Assembly: GCA_964019055.1 (NCBI GenBank)
Contig: OZ025209.1
Span: 8,361,071 to 8,425,070, forward strand
Source of the DNA: Anthopleura xanthogrammica
Lineage: Eukaryota > Cnidaria > Anthozoa > Actiniaria > Actiniidae
DNA length: 64,000 nt
Direction: 5' to 3'
The notes beneath the pieces are model-generated. The model made no database searches and was not told the DNA's origin. It saw only the letters and a program-made list of their open reading frames with translations. Positions 37,015 to 49,524 of the stretch are shown here, piece by piece; position 1 is the stretch's first letter; each line of letters opens with the position of its first letter. The position numbers and the translations under genes are program-made.

Positions 37015-37343
37015 ATGAGCAAAAAGTGGGGGTTTCAGCAAACAGGTCACGCCGTCAGCGAAAAACCTGGTTTTGAGAGCCATAATGGCCATTTTTCAGT
37101 TTTTTGGGCTAAAAAGTTTTTTTTTCCAGCAAAACAGTGTTTTGGACATCCAAAATGTGCTTTTCTCGGCCAAAACTTGCGTTTAGCAGTGAAAACGTCG
37201 TGTTTTGAGCAAAAGAAAATTCTCAGCAAATTTCAGATTTTCTCAGCAAAAAACAGTTTTTTTGACCAAAAAGCACCTTTACTCAGCCAAAAGCGCATTT
37301 TTTTTCGCCAAAAAGTCGTGTTTTTATCTCAAGAGGTATTTTC

Positions 37344-40306
37344 ATGAGCAAAAAGTGGGGGTTTCAGCAAACAGGTCACGCCGTCAGCGAAAAACCTGGT
37401 TTTGAGAGCCAAAATGGCCATTTTTCAGTTTTTTGGGCTAAAAAGTTTTTTTTTCCAGCAAAACAGTGTTTTGGACATCCAAAATGTGCTTTTCTCGGCC
37501 AAAACTTGCGTTTAGCAGTGAAAACGTCGTGTTTTGAGCAAAAGAAAATTCTCAGCAAATTTCAGATTTTCTCAGCAAAAAACAGTTTTTTTGACCAAAA
37601 AGCACCTTTACTCAGCCAAAACCGCATTTTTTTTCGCCAAAAAGTCGTGTTTTTATCTCAAGAGGTATTTTCATGAGCAAAAAGTGGGGGTTTCAGCAAA
37701 CAGGTCACGCCGTCAGCGAAAAACCTGGTTTTGAGAGCCAAAATGGCCATTTTTCAGTTTTTTGGGCTAAAAAGTATTTTTTTCCAGCAAAACAGTGTTT
37801 TGGACATCCAAAATGTGCTTTTCTCGGCCAAAACTTGCGTTTAGCAGTGAAAACGTCGTGTTTTGAGCGAAAGAAAATTCTCAGCAAATTTCAGATTTTC
37901 TCAGCAAAAAACAGTTTTTTTGACCAAAAAGCACCTTTACTCAGCCAAAACCGCATTTTTTTTCGCCAAAAAGTCGTGTTTTTATCTCAAGAGGTATTTT
38001 CATGAGCAAAAAGTGGGGGTTTCAGCAAACAGGTCACGCCGTCAGCGAAAAACCTGGTTTTGAGAGCCAAAATGGCCATTTTTCAGTTTTTTGGGCTAAA
38101 AAGTTTTTTTTTCCAGCAAAACAGTGTTTTGGACATCCAAAATGTGCTTTTCTCGGCCAAAACTTGCGTTTAGCAGTGAAAACGTCGTGTTTTGAGCAAA
38201 AGAAAATTCTCAGCAAATTTCAGATTTTCTCAGCAAAAAACAGTTTTTTTGACCAAAGAGCACCTTTACTCAGCCAAAAGCGCATTTTTTTTCGCCAAAA
38301 AGTCGTGTTTTTATCTCAAGAGGTATTTTCATGAGCAAAAAGTGGGGGTTTCAGCAAACAGGTCACGCCGTCAGCGAAAAACCTGGTTTTGAGAGCCAAA
38401 ATGGCCATTTTTCAGTTTTTTGGGCTAAAAAGTATTTTTTTCCAGCAAAACAGTGTTTTGGACATCCAAAATGTGCTTTTCTCGGCCAAAACTTGCGTTT
38501 AGCAGTGAAAACGTCGTGTTTTGAGCGAAAGAAAATTCTCAGCAAATTTCAGATTTTCTCAGCAAAAAACAGTTTTTTTGACCAAAAAGCACCTTTACTC
38601 AGCCAAAACCGCATTTTTTTTCGCCAAAAAGTCGTGTTTTTATCTCAAGAGGTATTTTCATGAGCAAAAAGTGGGGGTTTCAGCAAACAGGTCACGCCGT
38701 CAGCGAAAAACCTGGTTTTGAGAGCCAAAATGGCCATTTTTCAGTTTTTTGGGCTAAAAAGTTTTTTTTTCCAGCAAAACAGTGTTTTGGACATCCAAAA
38801 TGTGCTTTTCTCGGCCAAAACTTGCGTTTAGCAGTGAAAACGTCGTGTTTTGAGCAAAAGAAAATTCTCAGCAAATTTCAGATTTTCTCAGCAAAAAACA
38901 GTTTTTTTGACCAAAGAGCACCTTTACTCAGCCAAAAGCGCATTTTTTTTCGCCAAAAAGTCGTGTTTTTATCTCAAGAGGTATTTTCATGAGCAAAAAG
39001 TGGGGGTTTCAGCAAACAGGTCACGCCGTCAGCGAAAAACCTGGTTTTGAGAGCCAAAATGGCCATTTTTCAGTTTTTTGGGCTAAAAAGTTTTTTTTCC
39101 CAGCAAAACAGTGTTTTGGACATCCAAAATGTGCTTTTCTCGGCCAAAACTTGCGTTTAGCAGTGAAAACGTCGTGTTTTGAGCAAAAGAAAATTCTCAG
39201 CAAATTTCAGATTTTCTCAGGAAAAAACAGTTTTTTTGACCAAAAAGCACCTTTACTCAGCCAAAACCGCATTTTTTTTCGCCAAAAAGTCGTGTTTTTA
39301 TCTCAAGAGGTATTTTCATGAGCAAAAAGTGGGGGTTTCAGCAAACAGGTCACGTTGTCAGCGAAAAACCTGGTTTTGAGAGCCAAAATGGCCATTTTTC
39401 AGTTTTTTGGGCTAAAAAGTTTTTTTTTCCAGCAAAACAGTGTTTTGGACATCCAAAATGTGCTTTTCTCGGCCAAAACTTGCGTTTAGCAGTGAAAACG
39501 TCGTGTTTTGAGCAAAAGAAAATTCTCAGCAAATTTCAGATTTTCTTAGCAAAAAACAGTTTTTTTGACTAAAAAAAGCACCTTTACTCAGCCAAAAGCG
39601 CATTTTTTTTCGCCAAAAAGTCGTGTTTTTATCTCAAGAGGTATTTTCATGAGCAAAAAGTGGGGGTTTCAGCAAACAGGTCACGCCGTCAGCGAAAAAC
39701 CTGGTTTTGAGAGCCAAAATGGCCATTTTTCAGTTTTTTGGGCTAAAAAGTTTTTTTTCCCAGCAAAACAGTGTTTTGGACATCCAAAATGTGCTTTTCT
39801 CGGCCAAAACTTGCGTTTAGCAGTGAAAACGTCGTGTTTTGAGCAAAAGAAAATTCTCAGCAAATTTCAGATTTGCTCAGCAAAAAACAGTTTTTTTGAC
39901 CAAAAAGCACCTTTACTCAGCCAAAAGCGCATTTTTTTTCGCCAAAAAGTCGTGTTTTTATCTCAAGAGGTATTTTCATGAGCAAAAAGTGGGGGTTTCA
40001 GCAAACAGGTCACGTTGTCAGCGAAAAACCTGGTTTTGAGAGCCAAAATGGCCATTTTTCAGTTTTTTGGGCTAAAAAGTTTTTTTTTCCAGCAAAACAG
40101 TGTTTTGGACATCCAAAATGTGCTTTTCTCGGCCAAAACTTGCGTTTAGCAGTGAAAACGTCGTGTTTTGAGCAAAAGAAAATTCTCAGCAAATTTCAGA
40201 TTTTCTCAGCAAAAAACAGTTTTTTTGACCAAAAAGCACCTTTACTCAGCCAAAAGCGCATTTTTTTTCGCCAAAAAGTCGTGTTTTTATCTCAAGAGGT
40301 ATTTTC
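37344..40306 (+). repeat. Multi-monomer block B with an internally doubled dimer
   Basis: This repeats block A, but the dimer (AAGTATTTT plus GAGCGAAAG, then CAAAGAGC) occurs twice in tandem at 37673-38330 and 38331-38988, and one C-ended unit is missing. The triple-marker unit (CACGTTGTC, TTCTTAGC, GACTAAAAAAAGC) is at 39318 and the following CACGTTGTC unit at 39978, both 3292 bp from their partners. The pattern is what unequal exchange would leave. Confidence 0.75.
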
Positions 40307-41292
40307 ATGAGCAAAAAGTGGGGGTTTCAGCAAACAGGTCACGCCGTCAGCGAAAAACCTGGTTTTGAGAGCCAAAATGGCCAGTTTTCAGTTTTTTGGG
40401 CTAAAAAGTTTTTTTTTCCAGCAAAACAGTGTTTTGGACTTCCAAAATGTGCTTTTCTCGGCCAAAACTTGCGTTTAGCAGTGAAAACGTCGTGTTTTGA
40501 GCAAAAGAAAATTCTCAGCAAATTTCAGATTTTCTCAGCAAAAAACAGTTTTTTTGACCAAAAAGCACCTTTACTCAGCCAAAAGCGCATTTTTTTTCGC
40601 CAAAAAGTCGTGTTTTTATCTCAAGAGGTATTTTCATGAGCAAAAAGTGGGGGTTTCAGCAAACAGGTCACGCCGTCAGCGAAAAACCTGGTTTTGAGAG
40701 CCAAAATGGCCATTTTTCAGTTTTTTGGGCTAAAAAGTTTTTTTTCCCAGCAAAACAGTGTTTTGGACATCCAAAATGTGCTTTTCTCGGCCAAAACTTG
40801 CGTTTAGCAGTGAAAACGTCGTGTTTTGAGCAAAAGAAAATTCTCAGCAAATTTCAGATTTTCTCAGCAAAAAACAGTTTTTTTGACCAAAAAGCACCTT
40901 TACTCAGCCAAAACCGCATTTTTTTTCGCCAAAAAGTCGTGTTTTTATCTCAAGAGGTATTTTCATGAGCAAAAAGTGGGGGTTTCAGCAAACAGGTCAC
41001 GTTGTCAGCGAAAAACCTGGTTTTGAGAGCCAAAATGGCCATTTTTCAGTTTTTTGGGTAAAAAGTTTTTTTTTCCAGCAAAACAGTGTTTTGGACATCC
41101 AAAATGTGCTTTTCTCGGCCAAAACTTGCGTTTAGCAGTGAAAACGTCGTGTTTTGAGCAAAAGAAAATTCTCAGCAAATTTCAGATTTTCTCAGCAAAA
41201 AACAGTTTTTTTGACCAAAAAGCACCTTTACTCAGCCAAAAGCGCATTTTTTTTCGCCAAAAAGTCGTGTTTTTATCTCAAGAGGTATTTTC
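40307..41292 (+). repeat. Ordinary monomers (three copies)
   Basis: Units 40307, 40636 and 40965. The first has GGCCAGTTTTC and GGACTTCC. The third carries CACGTTGTC and lost the C of GGGCTAAAA (328 bp). Nothing else is seen. Confidence 0.75.
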
Positions 41293-43273
41293 ATGAGCAA
41301 AAAGTGGGGGTTTCAGCAAACAGGTCACGCCGTCAGCGAAAAACCTGGTTTTGAGAGCCAAAATGGCCATTTTTCAGTTTTTATTGGGCTAAAAAGTTTT
41401 TTTTTCCAGCAAAACAGTGTTTTGGACATCCAAAATGTGCTTTTCTCGGCCAAAACTTGCGTTTAGCAGTGAAAACGTCGTGTTTTGAGCAAAAGAAAAT
41501 TCTCAGCAAATTTCAGATTTTCTCAGCAAAAAACAGTTTTTTTGACTAAAAAAAGCACCTTTACTCAGCCAAAACCGCATTTTTTTTCGCCAAAAAGTCG
41601 TGTTTTTATCTCAAGAGGTATTTTCATGAGCAAAAAGTGGGGGTTTCAGCAAACAGGTCACGCCGTCAGCGAAAAACCTGGTTTTGAGAGCCAAAATGGC
41701 CATTTTTCAGTTTTTTGGGCTAAAAAGCTTTTTTTAACCAGCAAAACAGTGTGTTGGACATCCAAAATGTTCTTTTCTCGGCCAAAACTTGCGTTTAGCA
41801 GTGAAAACGTCGTGTTTTGAGCAAAAGAAAATTCTCAGCAAATTTCAGATTTTCTCAGCAAAAAACACCTTTTTTGACCAAAAAGCACCTTTACTCAGCC
41901 AAAACCGCATTTTTTTTCGCCAAAAAGTCGTGTTTTTATCTCAAGAGGTATTTTCATGAGCAAAAAGTGGGGGTTTCAGCAAACAGGTCACGCCGTCAGC
42001 GAAAAACCTGGTTTTGAGAGCCAAAATGGCCATTTTTCAGTTTTTTGGGCTAAAAAGTTTTTTTTTCCAGCAAAACAGTGTTTTGGACATCCAAAATGTG
42101 CTTTTCTCGGCCAAAACTTGCGTTTAGCAGTGAAAACGTCGTGTTTTGAGCAAAAGAAAATTCTCAGCAAATTTCAGATTTTCTCAGCAAAAAACAGTTT
42201 TTTTGACCAAAAAGCACCTTTACTCAGCCAAAAGCGCATTTTTTTTCGCCAAAAAGTCGTGTTTTTATCTCAAGAGGTATTTTCATGAGCAAAAAGTGGG
42301 GGTTTCAGCAAACAGGTCACGCCGTCAGCGAAAAACCTGGTTTTGAGAGCCAAAATGGCCATTTTTCAGTTTTTTGGGCTAAAAAGTTTTTTTTTCCAGC
42401 AAAACAGTGTTTTGGACATCCAAAATGTGCTTTTCTCGGCCAAAACTTGCGTTTAGCAGTGAAAACGTCGTGTTTTGAGCAAAAGAAAATTCTCAGCAAA
42501 TTTCAGATTTTCTCAGCAAAAAACAGTTTTTTTGACCAAAAAGCACCTTTACTCAGCCAAAAGCGCATTTTTTTTCGCCAAAAAGTCGTGTTTTTATCTC
42601 AAGAGGTATTTTCATGAGCAAAAAGTGGGGGTTTCAGCAAACAGGTCACGCCGTCAGCGAAAAACCTGGTTTTGAGAGCCAAAATGGCCATTTTTCAGTT
42701 TTTTGGGCTAAAAAGTTTTTTTTCCCAGCAAAACAGTGTTTTGGACATCCAAAATGTGCTTTTCTCGGCCAAAACTTGCGTTTAGCAGTGAAAACGTCGT
42801 GTTTTGAGCAAAAGAAAATTCTCAGCAAATTTCAGATTTTCTCAGCAAAAAACAGTTTTTTTGACCAAAAAGCACCTTTACTCAGCCAAAAGCGCATTTT
42901 TTTTCGCCAAAAAGTCGTGTTTTTAAATTCAAAAGGTATTTTCATGAGCAAAAAGTGGGGGTTTCAGCAAACAGGTCACGCCGACAGCGAAAAACCTGGT
43001 TTTGAGAGCCAAAATGGCCATTTTTCAGTTTTTATTGGGCTAAAAAGTTTTTTTTTCCAGCAAAACAGTGTTTTGGACATCCAAAATGTGCTTTTCTCGG
43101 CCAAAACTTGCGTTTAGCAGTGAAAACGTCGTGTTTTGAGAAAAGAAAATTCTCAGCAAATTTCAGATTTTCTCAGCAAAAAACAGTTTTTTTGACCAAA
43201 AAGCACCTTTACTCAGCCAAAACCGCATTTTTTTTCGCCAAAAAGTCGTGTTTTTATCTCAAGAGGTATTTTC
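41293..43273 (+). repeat. Stretch with insertions and the most diverged full-length monomer
   Basis: Units 41293 (333 bp) and 42944 (330 bp) share a 2-bp gain, TTTTTATTGGG for TTTTTTGGG. Unit 41293 also has GACTAAAAAAAGC. Unit 41626 (330 bp) is the most changed complete copy: a HindIII site AAGCTT at 41725-41730, TTAACCAGC, GTGTGTTGG, AATGTTC and AACACCTTTT. Unit 42944 follows a TTTTTAAATTC junction and lost the C of GAGCAAAAG. Confidence 0.82.
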
Positions 43274-46200
43274 ATGAGCAAAAAGTGGGGGTTTCAGCAA
43301 ACAGGTCACGCCGTCAGCGAAAAACCTGGTTTTGAGAGCCAAAATGGCCATTTTTCAGTTTTTTGGGCTAAAAAGTTTTTTTTTTCAGCAAAACAGTGTT
43401 TTGGACATCCAAAATGTGCTTTTCTCGGCCAAAACTTGCGTTTAGCAGTGAAAACGTCGTGTTTTGAGCAAAAGAAAATTCTCAGCAAATTTCAGATTTT
43501 CTCAGCAAAAAACAGTTTTTTTGACCAAAAAGCACCTTTACTCAGCCAAAACCGCATTTTTTTTCGCCAAAAAGTCGTGTTTTTATCTCAAGAGGTATTT
43601 TCAGGAGCGAAAAGTGGGGGTTTCAGCAAACAGGTCACGCCGTCAGCGAAAAACCTGGTTTTGAGAGCCAAAATGGCCATTTTTCAGTTTTTTGGGCTAA
43701 AAAGTTTTTTTTTCCAGCAAAACAGTGTTTTGGACATCCAAAATGTGCTTTTCTCGGCCAAAACTTGCGTTTAGCAGTGAAAACGTCGTGTTTTGAGCAA
43801 AAGAAAATTCTCAGCAAATTTCAGATTTTCTCAGCAAAAAACAGTTTTTTGGACCAAAAAGCACCTTTACTCAGCCAAAACCGCATTTTTTTTCGCCAAA
43901 AAGTCGTGTTTTTATCTCAAGAGGTATTTTCATGAGCAAAAAGTGGGGGTTTCAGCAAACAGGTCACGCCGTCAGCGAAAAACCTGGTTTTGAGAGCCAA
44001 AATGGCCATTTTTCAGTTTTTTGGGCTAAAAAGTTTTTTTTTCCAGCAAAACAGTGTTTTGGACATCCAAAATGTGCTTTTCTCGGCCAAAACTTGCATT
44101 TAGCAGTGAAAACGTCGTGTTTTGAGCAAAAGAAAATTCTCAGCAAATTTCAGATTTTCTCAGCAAAAAACAGTTTTTTTGACCAAAAAGCACCTTTACT
44201 CAGCCAAAAGCGCATTTTTTTTCGCCAAAAAGTCGTGTTTTTATCTCAAGAGGTATTTTCATGAGCAAAAAGTGGGGGTTTCAGCAAACAGGTCACGCCG
44301 TCAGCGAAAAACCTGGTTTTGAGAGCCAAAATGGCCATTTTTCAGTTTTTTGGGCTAAAAAGTTTTTTTTTTCAGCAAAACAGTGTTTTGGACATCCAAA
44401 ATGTGCTTTTCTCGGCCAAAACTTGCGTTTAGCAGTGAAAACGTCGTGTTTTGAGCAAAAGAAAATTCTCAGCAAATTTTAGATTTTCTCAGCAAATACA
44501 GTTTTTTTGACCAAAAAGCACCTTTACTCAGCCAAAACCGCATTTTTTTTCGCCAAAAAGTCGTGTTTTTATCTCAAGAGGTATTTTCATGAGCAAAAAG
44601 TGGGGGTTTCAGCAAACAGGTCACGCCGTCAGCGAAAAACCTGGTTTTGAGAGCCAAAATGGCCATTTTTCAGTTTTTTGGGCTAAAAAGTTTTTTTTTC
44701 CAGCAAAACAGTGTTTTGGACATCCAAAATGTGCTTTTCTCGGCCAAAACTTGCGTTTAGCAGTGAAAACGTCGTGTTTTGAGCAAAAGAAAATTCTCAG
44801 CAAATTTCAGATTTTCTCAGCAAAAAACAGTTTTTTTGACTAAAAAAAGCACCTTTACTCAGCCAAAACCGCATTTTTTTTCGCCAAAAAGTCGTGTTTT
44901 TATCTCAAGAGGTATTTTCATGAGCAAAAAGTGGGGGTTTCAGCAAACAGGTCACGCCGTCAGCGAAAAACCTGGTTTTGAGAGCCAAAATGGCCATTTT
45001 TCAGTTTTTTGGGCTAAAAAGTTTTTTTTTCCAGCAAAACAGTGTTTTGGACATCCAAAATGTGCTTTTCTCGGCCAAAACTTGCGTTTAGCAGTGAAAA
45101 CGTCGTGTTTTGAGCAAAAGAAAATTCTCAGCAAATTTCAGATTTTCTCAGCAAAAAACAGTTTTTTTGACCAAAAAGCACCTTTACTCAGCCAAAACCG
45201 CATTTTTTTTCGCCAAAAAGTCGTGTTTTTATCTCAAGAGGTATTTTCATGAGCAAAAAGTGGGGGTTTCAGCAAACAGGTCACGCTGTCAGCGAAAAAC
45301 CTGGTTTTGAGAGCCAAAATGGCCATTTTTCAGTTTTTTGGGCTAAAAAGTTTTTTTTTCCAGCAAAACAGTGTTTTGGACATCCAAAATGTGCTTTTCT
45401 CGGCCAAAACTTGCGTTTAGCAGTGAAAACGTCGTGTTTTGAGCAAAAGAAAATTCTCAGCAAATTTCAGATTTTCTCAGCAAAAAACAGTTTTTTGGAC
45501 CAAAAAGCACCTTTACTCAGCCAAAACCGCATTTTTTTTCGCCAAAAAGTCGTGTTTTTATCTCAAGAGGTATTTTCATGAGCAAAAAGTGGGGGTTTCA
45601 GCAAACAGGTCACGCCGTCAGCGAAAAACCTGGTTTTGAGAGCCAAAATGGCCATTTTTCAGTTTTTTGGGCTAAAAAGTTTTTTTTTCCAGCAAAACAG
45701 TGTTTTGGACATCCAAAATGTGCTTTTCTCGGCCAAAACTTGCGTTTAGCAGTGAAAACGTCGTGTTTTGAGCAAAAGAAAATTCTCAGCAAATTTCAGA
45801 TTTTCTCAGCAAAAAACAGTTTTTTTGACCAAAAAGCACCTTTACTCAGCCAAAACCGCATTTTTTTTCGCCAAAAAGTCGTGTTTTTATCTCAAGAGGT
45901 ATTTTCATGAGCAAAAAGTGGGGGTTTCAGCAAACAGGTCACGCCGTCAGCGAAAAACCTGGTTTTGAGAGCCAAAATGGCCATTTTTCAGTTTTTTGGG
46001 CTAAAAAGTTTTTTTTTCCAGCAAAACAGTGTTTTGGACATCCAAAATGTGCTTTTCTCGGCCAAAACTTGCGTTTAGCAGTGAAAACGTCGTGTTTTGA
46101 GCAAAAGAAAATTCTCAGCAAATTTCAGATTTTCTCAGCAAAAAACAGTTTTTTTGACCAAAAAGCACCTTTACTCAGCCAAAAGCGCATTTTTTTTCGC

Positions 46201-46564
46201 CAAAAAGTCGTGTTTTTATCTCAAGAGGTATTTTCATGAGCAAAAAGTGGGGGTTTCAGCAAACAGGTCACGCCGTCAGCGAAAAACCTGGTTTTGAGAG
46301 CCAAAATGGCCATTTTTCAGTTTTTTGGGCTAAAAAGTTTTTTTTCCCAGCAAAACAGTGTTTTGGACATCCAAAATGTGCTTTTCTCGGCCAAAACTTG
46401 CGTGTAGCAGTGAAAACGTCGTGTTTTGAGCAAAAGAAAATTCTCAGCAAATTTCAGATTTTCTCAGCAAAAAACAGTTTTTTTGACCAAAAAGCACCTT
46501 TACTCAACCAAAACCGCATTTTTTTTCGCCAAAAAGTCGTGTTTTTATCTCAAGAGGTATTTTC
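43274..46564 (+). repeat. Ordinary monomers with scattered variants
   Basis: There are ten units. Unit 43603 has AGG where others have the ATG phase word, and AGCGAAAAG. Unit 43932 has TTGCATTTAGC, as does 61580. Unit 44261 has AATACAG (328 bp). Unit 44589 has GACTAAAAAAAGC (331 bp). Unit 45249 has CACGCTG and T6-GG. Unit 46236 has GCGTGTAGC and CTCAACC. Confidence 0.75.
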
Positions 46565-47880
46565 ATGAGCAAAAAGTGGGGGTTTCAGCAAACAGGTCAC
46601 GCCGTCAGCGAAAAACCTGGTTTTGAGAGCCAAAATGGCCATTTTTCAGTTTTTTGGGCTAAAAAGTTTTTTTTTCCAGCAAAACAGTGTTTTGGACATC
46701 CAAAATGTGCTTTTCTCGGCCAAAACTTGCGTTTAGCAGTGAAAACGTCGTGTTTTGAGCAAAAGAAAATTCTCAGCAAATTTCAGATTTTCTCAGCAAA
46801 AAACAGTTTTTTTGACCAGAAAGCACCTTTACTCAGCCAAAACCGCATTTTTTTTTGCCAAAAAGTCGTGTTTTTATCTCAAGAGGTATTTTCATGAGCA
46901 AAAAGTGGGGGTTTCAGCAAACAGGTCACGCCGTCAGCGAAAAACCTGGTTTTGAGAGCCAAAATGGCCATTTTTCAGTTTTTTGGGCTAAAAAGTTTTT
47001 TTTTCCAGCAAAACAGTGTTTTGGACATCCAAAATGTGCTTTTCTCGGCCAAAACTTGCGTTTAGCAGTGAAAACGTCGTGTTTTGAGCAAAAGAAAATT
47101 CTCAGCAAATTTCAGATTTTCTCAGCAAAAAACAGTTTTTTTGACCAAAAAGCACCTTTACTCAGCCAAAAGCGCATTTTTTTTCGCCAAAAAGTCGTGT
47201 TTTTATCTCAAGAGGTATTTTCATGAGCAAAAAGTGGGGGTTTCAGCAAACAGGTCACGCCGTCAGCGAAAAACCTGGTTTTGAGAGCCAAAATGGCCAT
47301 TTTTCAGTTTTTTGGGCTAAAAAGTTTTTTTTTCCAGCAAAACAGTGTTTTGGACATCCAAAATGTGCTTTTCTCGGCCAAAACTTGCGTTTAGCAGTGA
47401 AAACGTCGTGTTTTGAGCAAAAGAAAATTCTCAGCAAATTTCAGATTTTCTCAGCAAAAAACAGTTTTTTTGACCAAAAAGCACCTTTACTCAGCCAAAA
47501 CCGCATTTTTTTTTGCCAAAAAGTCGTGTTTTTATCTCAAGAGGTATTTTCATGAGCAAAAAGTGGGGGTTTCAGCAAACAGGTCACGCCGTCAGCGAAA
47601 AACCTGGTTTTGAGAGCCAAAATGGCCATTTTTCAGTTTTTTGGGCTAAAAAGTTTTTTTTTCCAGCAAAACAGTGTTTTGGACATCCAAAATGTGCTTT
47701 TCTCGGCCAAAACTTGCGTTTAGCAGTGAAAACGTCGTGTTTTGAGCAAAAGAAAATTCTCAGCAAATTTCAGATTTTCTCAGCAAAAAACAGTTTTTTT
47801 GACCAAAAAGCACCTTTACTCAGCCAAAACCGCATTTTTTTTCGCCAAAAAGTCGTGTTTTTATCTCAAGAGGTATTTTC
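46565..47880 (+). repeat. Dimeric higher-order repeat, 658 bp, two copies
   Basis: Units 46565 and 47223 both read TTTTGCC where the consensus has TTTCGCC (loss of a CpG). Units 46894 and 47552 do not. Unit 46565 alone has GACCAGAAAG, which recurs at 57886. Confidence 0.78.
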
Positions 47881-48209
47881 ATGAGCAAAAAGTGGGGGTT
47901 TCAGCAAACAGGTCACGCCGTCAGCGAAAAACCTGGTTTTGAGAGCCAAAATGGCCATTTTTCAGTTTTTTGGGCTAAAACGTTTTTTTTTCCAGCAAAA
48001 CAGTGTTTTGGACATCCAAAATGTGCTTTTCTCGGCCAAAACTTGCGTTTAGCAGTGAAAACGTCGTGTTTTGAGCAAAAGAAAATTCTCAGCAAATTTC
48101 AGATTTTCTCAGCAAAAAACAGTTTTTTTGACCAAAAAGCACCTTTACTCAGCCAAAACCGCATTTTTTTTCGCCAAAAAGTCGTGTTTTTATCTCAAGA
48201 GGTATTTTC

Positions 48210-49524
48210 ATGAGCAAAAAGTGGGGGTTTCAGCAAACAGGTCACGCCGTCAGCGAAAAACCTGGTTTTGAGAGCCAAAATGGCCATTTTTCAGTTTTTT
48301 GGGCTAAAAAGTTTTTTTTTCCAGCAAAACAGTGTTTTGGACATCCAAAATGTGCTTTTCTCGGCCAAAACTTGCGTTTAGCAGTGAAAACGTCGTGTTT
48401 TGAGCTAAAGAAAATTCTCAGCAAATTTCAGATTTTCTCAGCAAAAAACAGTTTTTTTGACCAAAAAGCACCTTTACTCAGCCAAAAGCGCATTTTTTTT
48501 CGCCAAAAAGTCGTGTTTTTATCTCAAGAGGTATTTTCATGAGCAAAAAGTGGGGGTTTCAGCAAACAGGTCACGCCGTCAGCGAAAAACCTGGTTTTGA
48601 GAGCAAAAATGGCCATTTTTCAGTTTTTTGGGCTAAAAAGTTTTTTTTTCCAGCAAAACAGTGTTTTGGACATCCAAAATGTGCTTTTCTCGGCCAAAAC
48701 TTGCGTTTAGCAGTGAAAACGTCGTGTTTTGAGCAAAAGAAAATTCTCAGCAAATTTCAGATTTTCTCAGCAAAAAAACAGTTTTTTTGACCAAAAAGCA
48801 CCTTTACTCAGCCAAAACCGCATTTTTTTTCGCCAAAAAGTCGTGTTTTTATCTCAAGAGGTATTTTCATGAGCAAAAAGTGGGGGTTTCAGCAAACAGG
48901 TCACGCCGTCAGCGAAAAACCTGGTTTTGAGAGCCAAAATGGCCATTTTTCAGTTTTTTGGGCTAAAAAGTTTTTTTTTCCAGCAAAACAGTGTTTTGGA
49001 CATCCAAAATGTGCTTTTCTCGGCCAAAACTTGCGTTTAGCAGTGAAAACGTCGTGTTTTGAGCTAAAGAAAATTCTCAGCAAATTTCAGATTTTCTCAG
49101 CAAAAAACAGTTTTTTTGACCAAAAAGCACCTTTACTCAGCCAAAAGCGCATTTTTTTTCGCCAAAAAGTCGTGTTTTTATCTCAAGAGGTATTTTCATG
49201 AGCAAAAAGTGGGGGTTTCAGCAAACAGGTCACGCCGTCAGCGAAAAACCTGGTTTTGAGAGCCAAAATGGCCATTTTTCAGTTTTTTGGGCTAAAAAGT
49301 TTTTTTTTCCAGCAAAACAGTGTTTTGGACATCCAAAATGTGCTTTTCTCGGCCAAAACTTGCGTTTAGCAGTGAAAACGTCGTGTTTTGAGCAAAAGAA
49401 AATTCTCAGCAAATTTCAGATTTTCTCAGCAAATACAGTTTTTTTGACCAAAAAGCACCTTTACTCAGCCAAAACCGCATTTTTTTCGCCAAAAAGTCGT
49501 GTTTTTATCTCAAGAGGTATTTTC
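48210..49524 (+). repeat. Dimeric higher-order repeat, ~659 bp, two copies
   Basis: Units 48210 and 48869 share GAGCTAAAG and AGCGC. The partner unit 48539 is 330 bp through an A7 run. The second partner, 49198, begins the AATACAG series. Confidence 0.78.
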
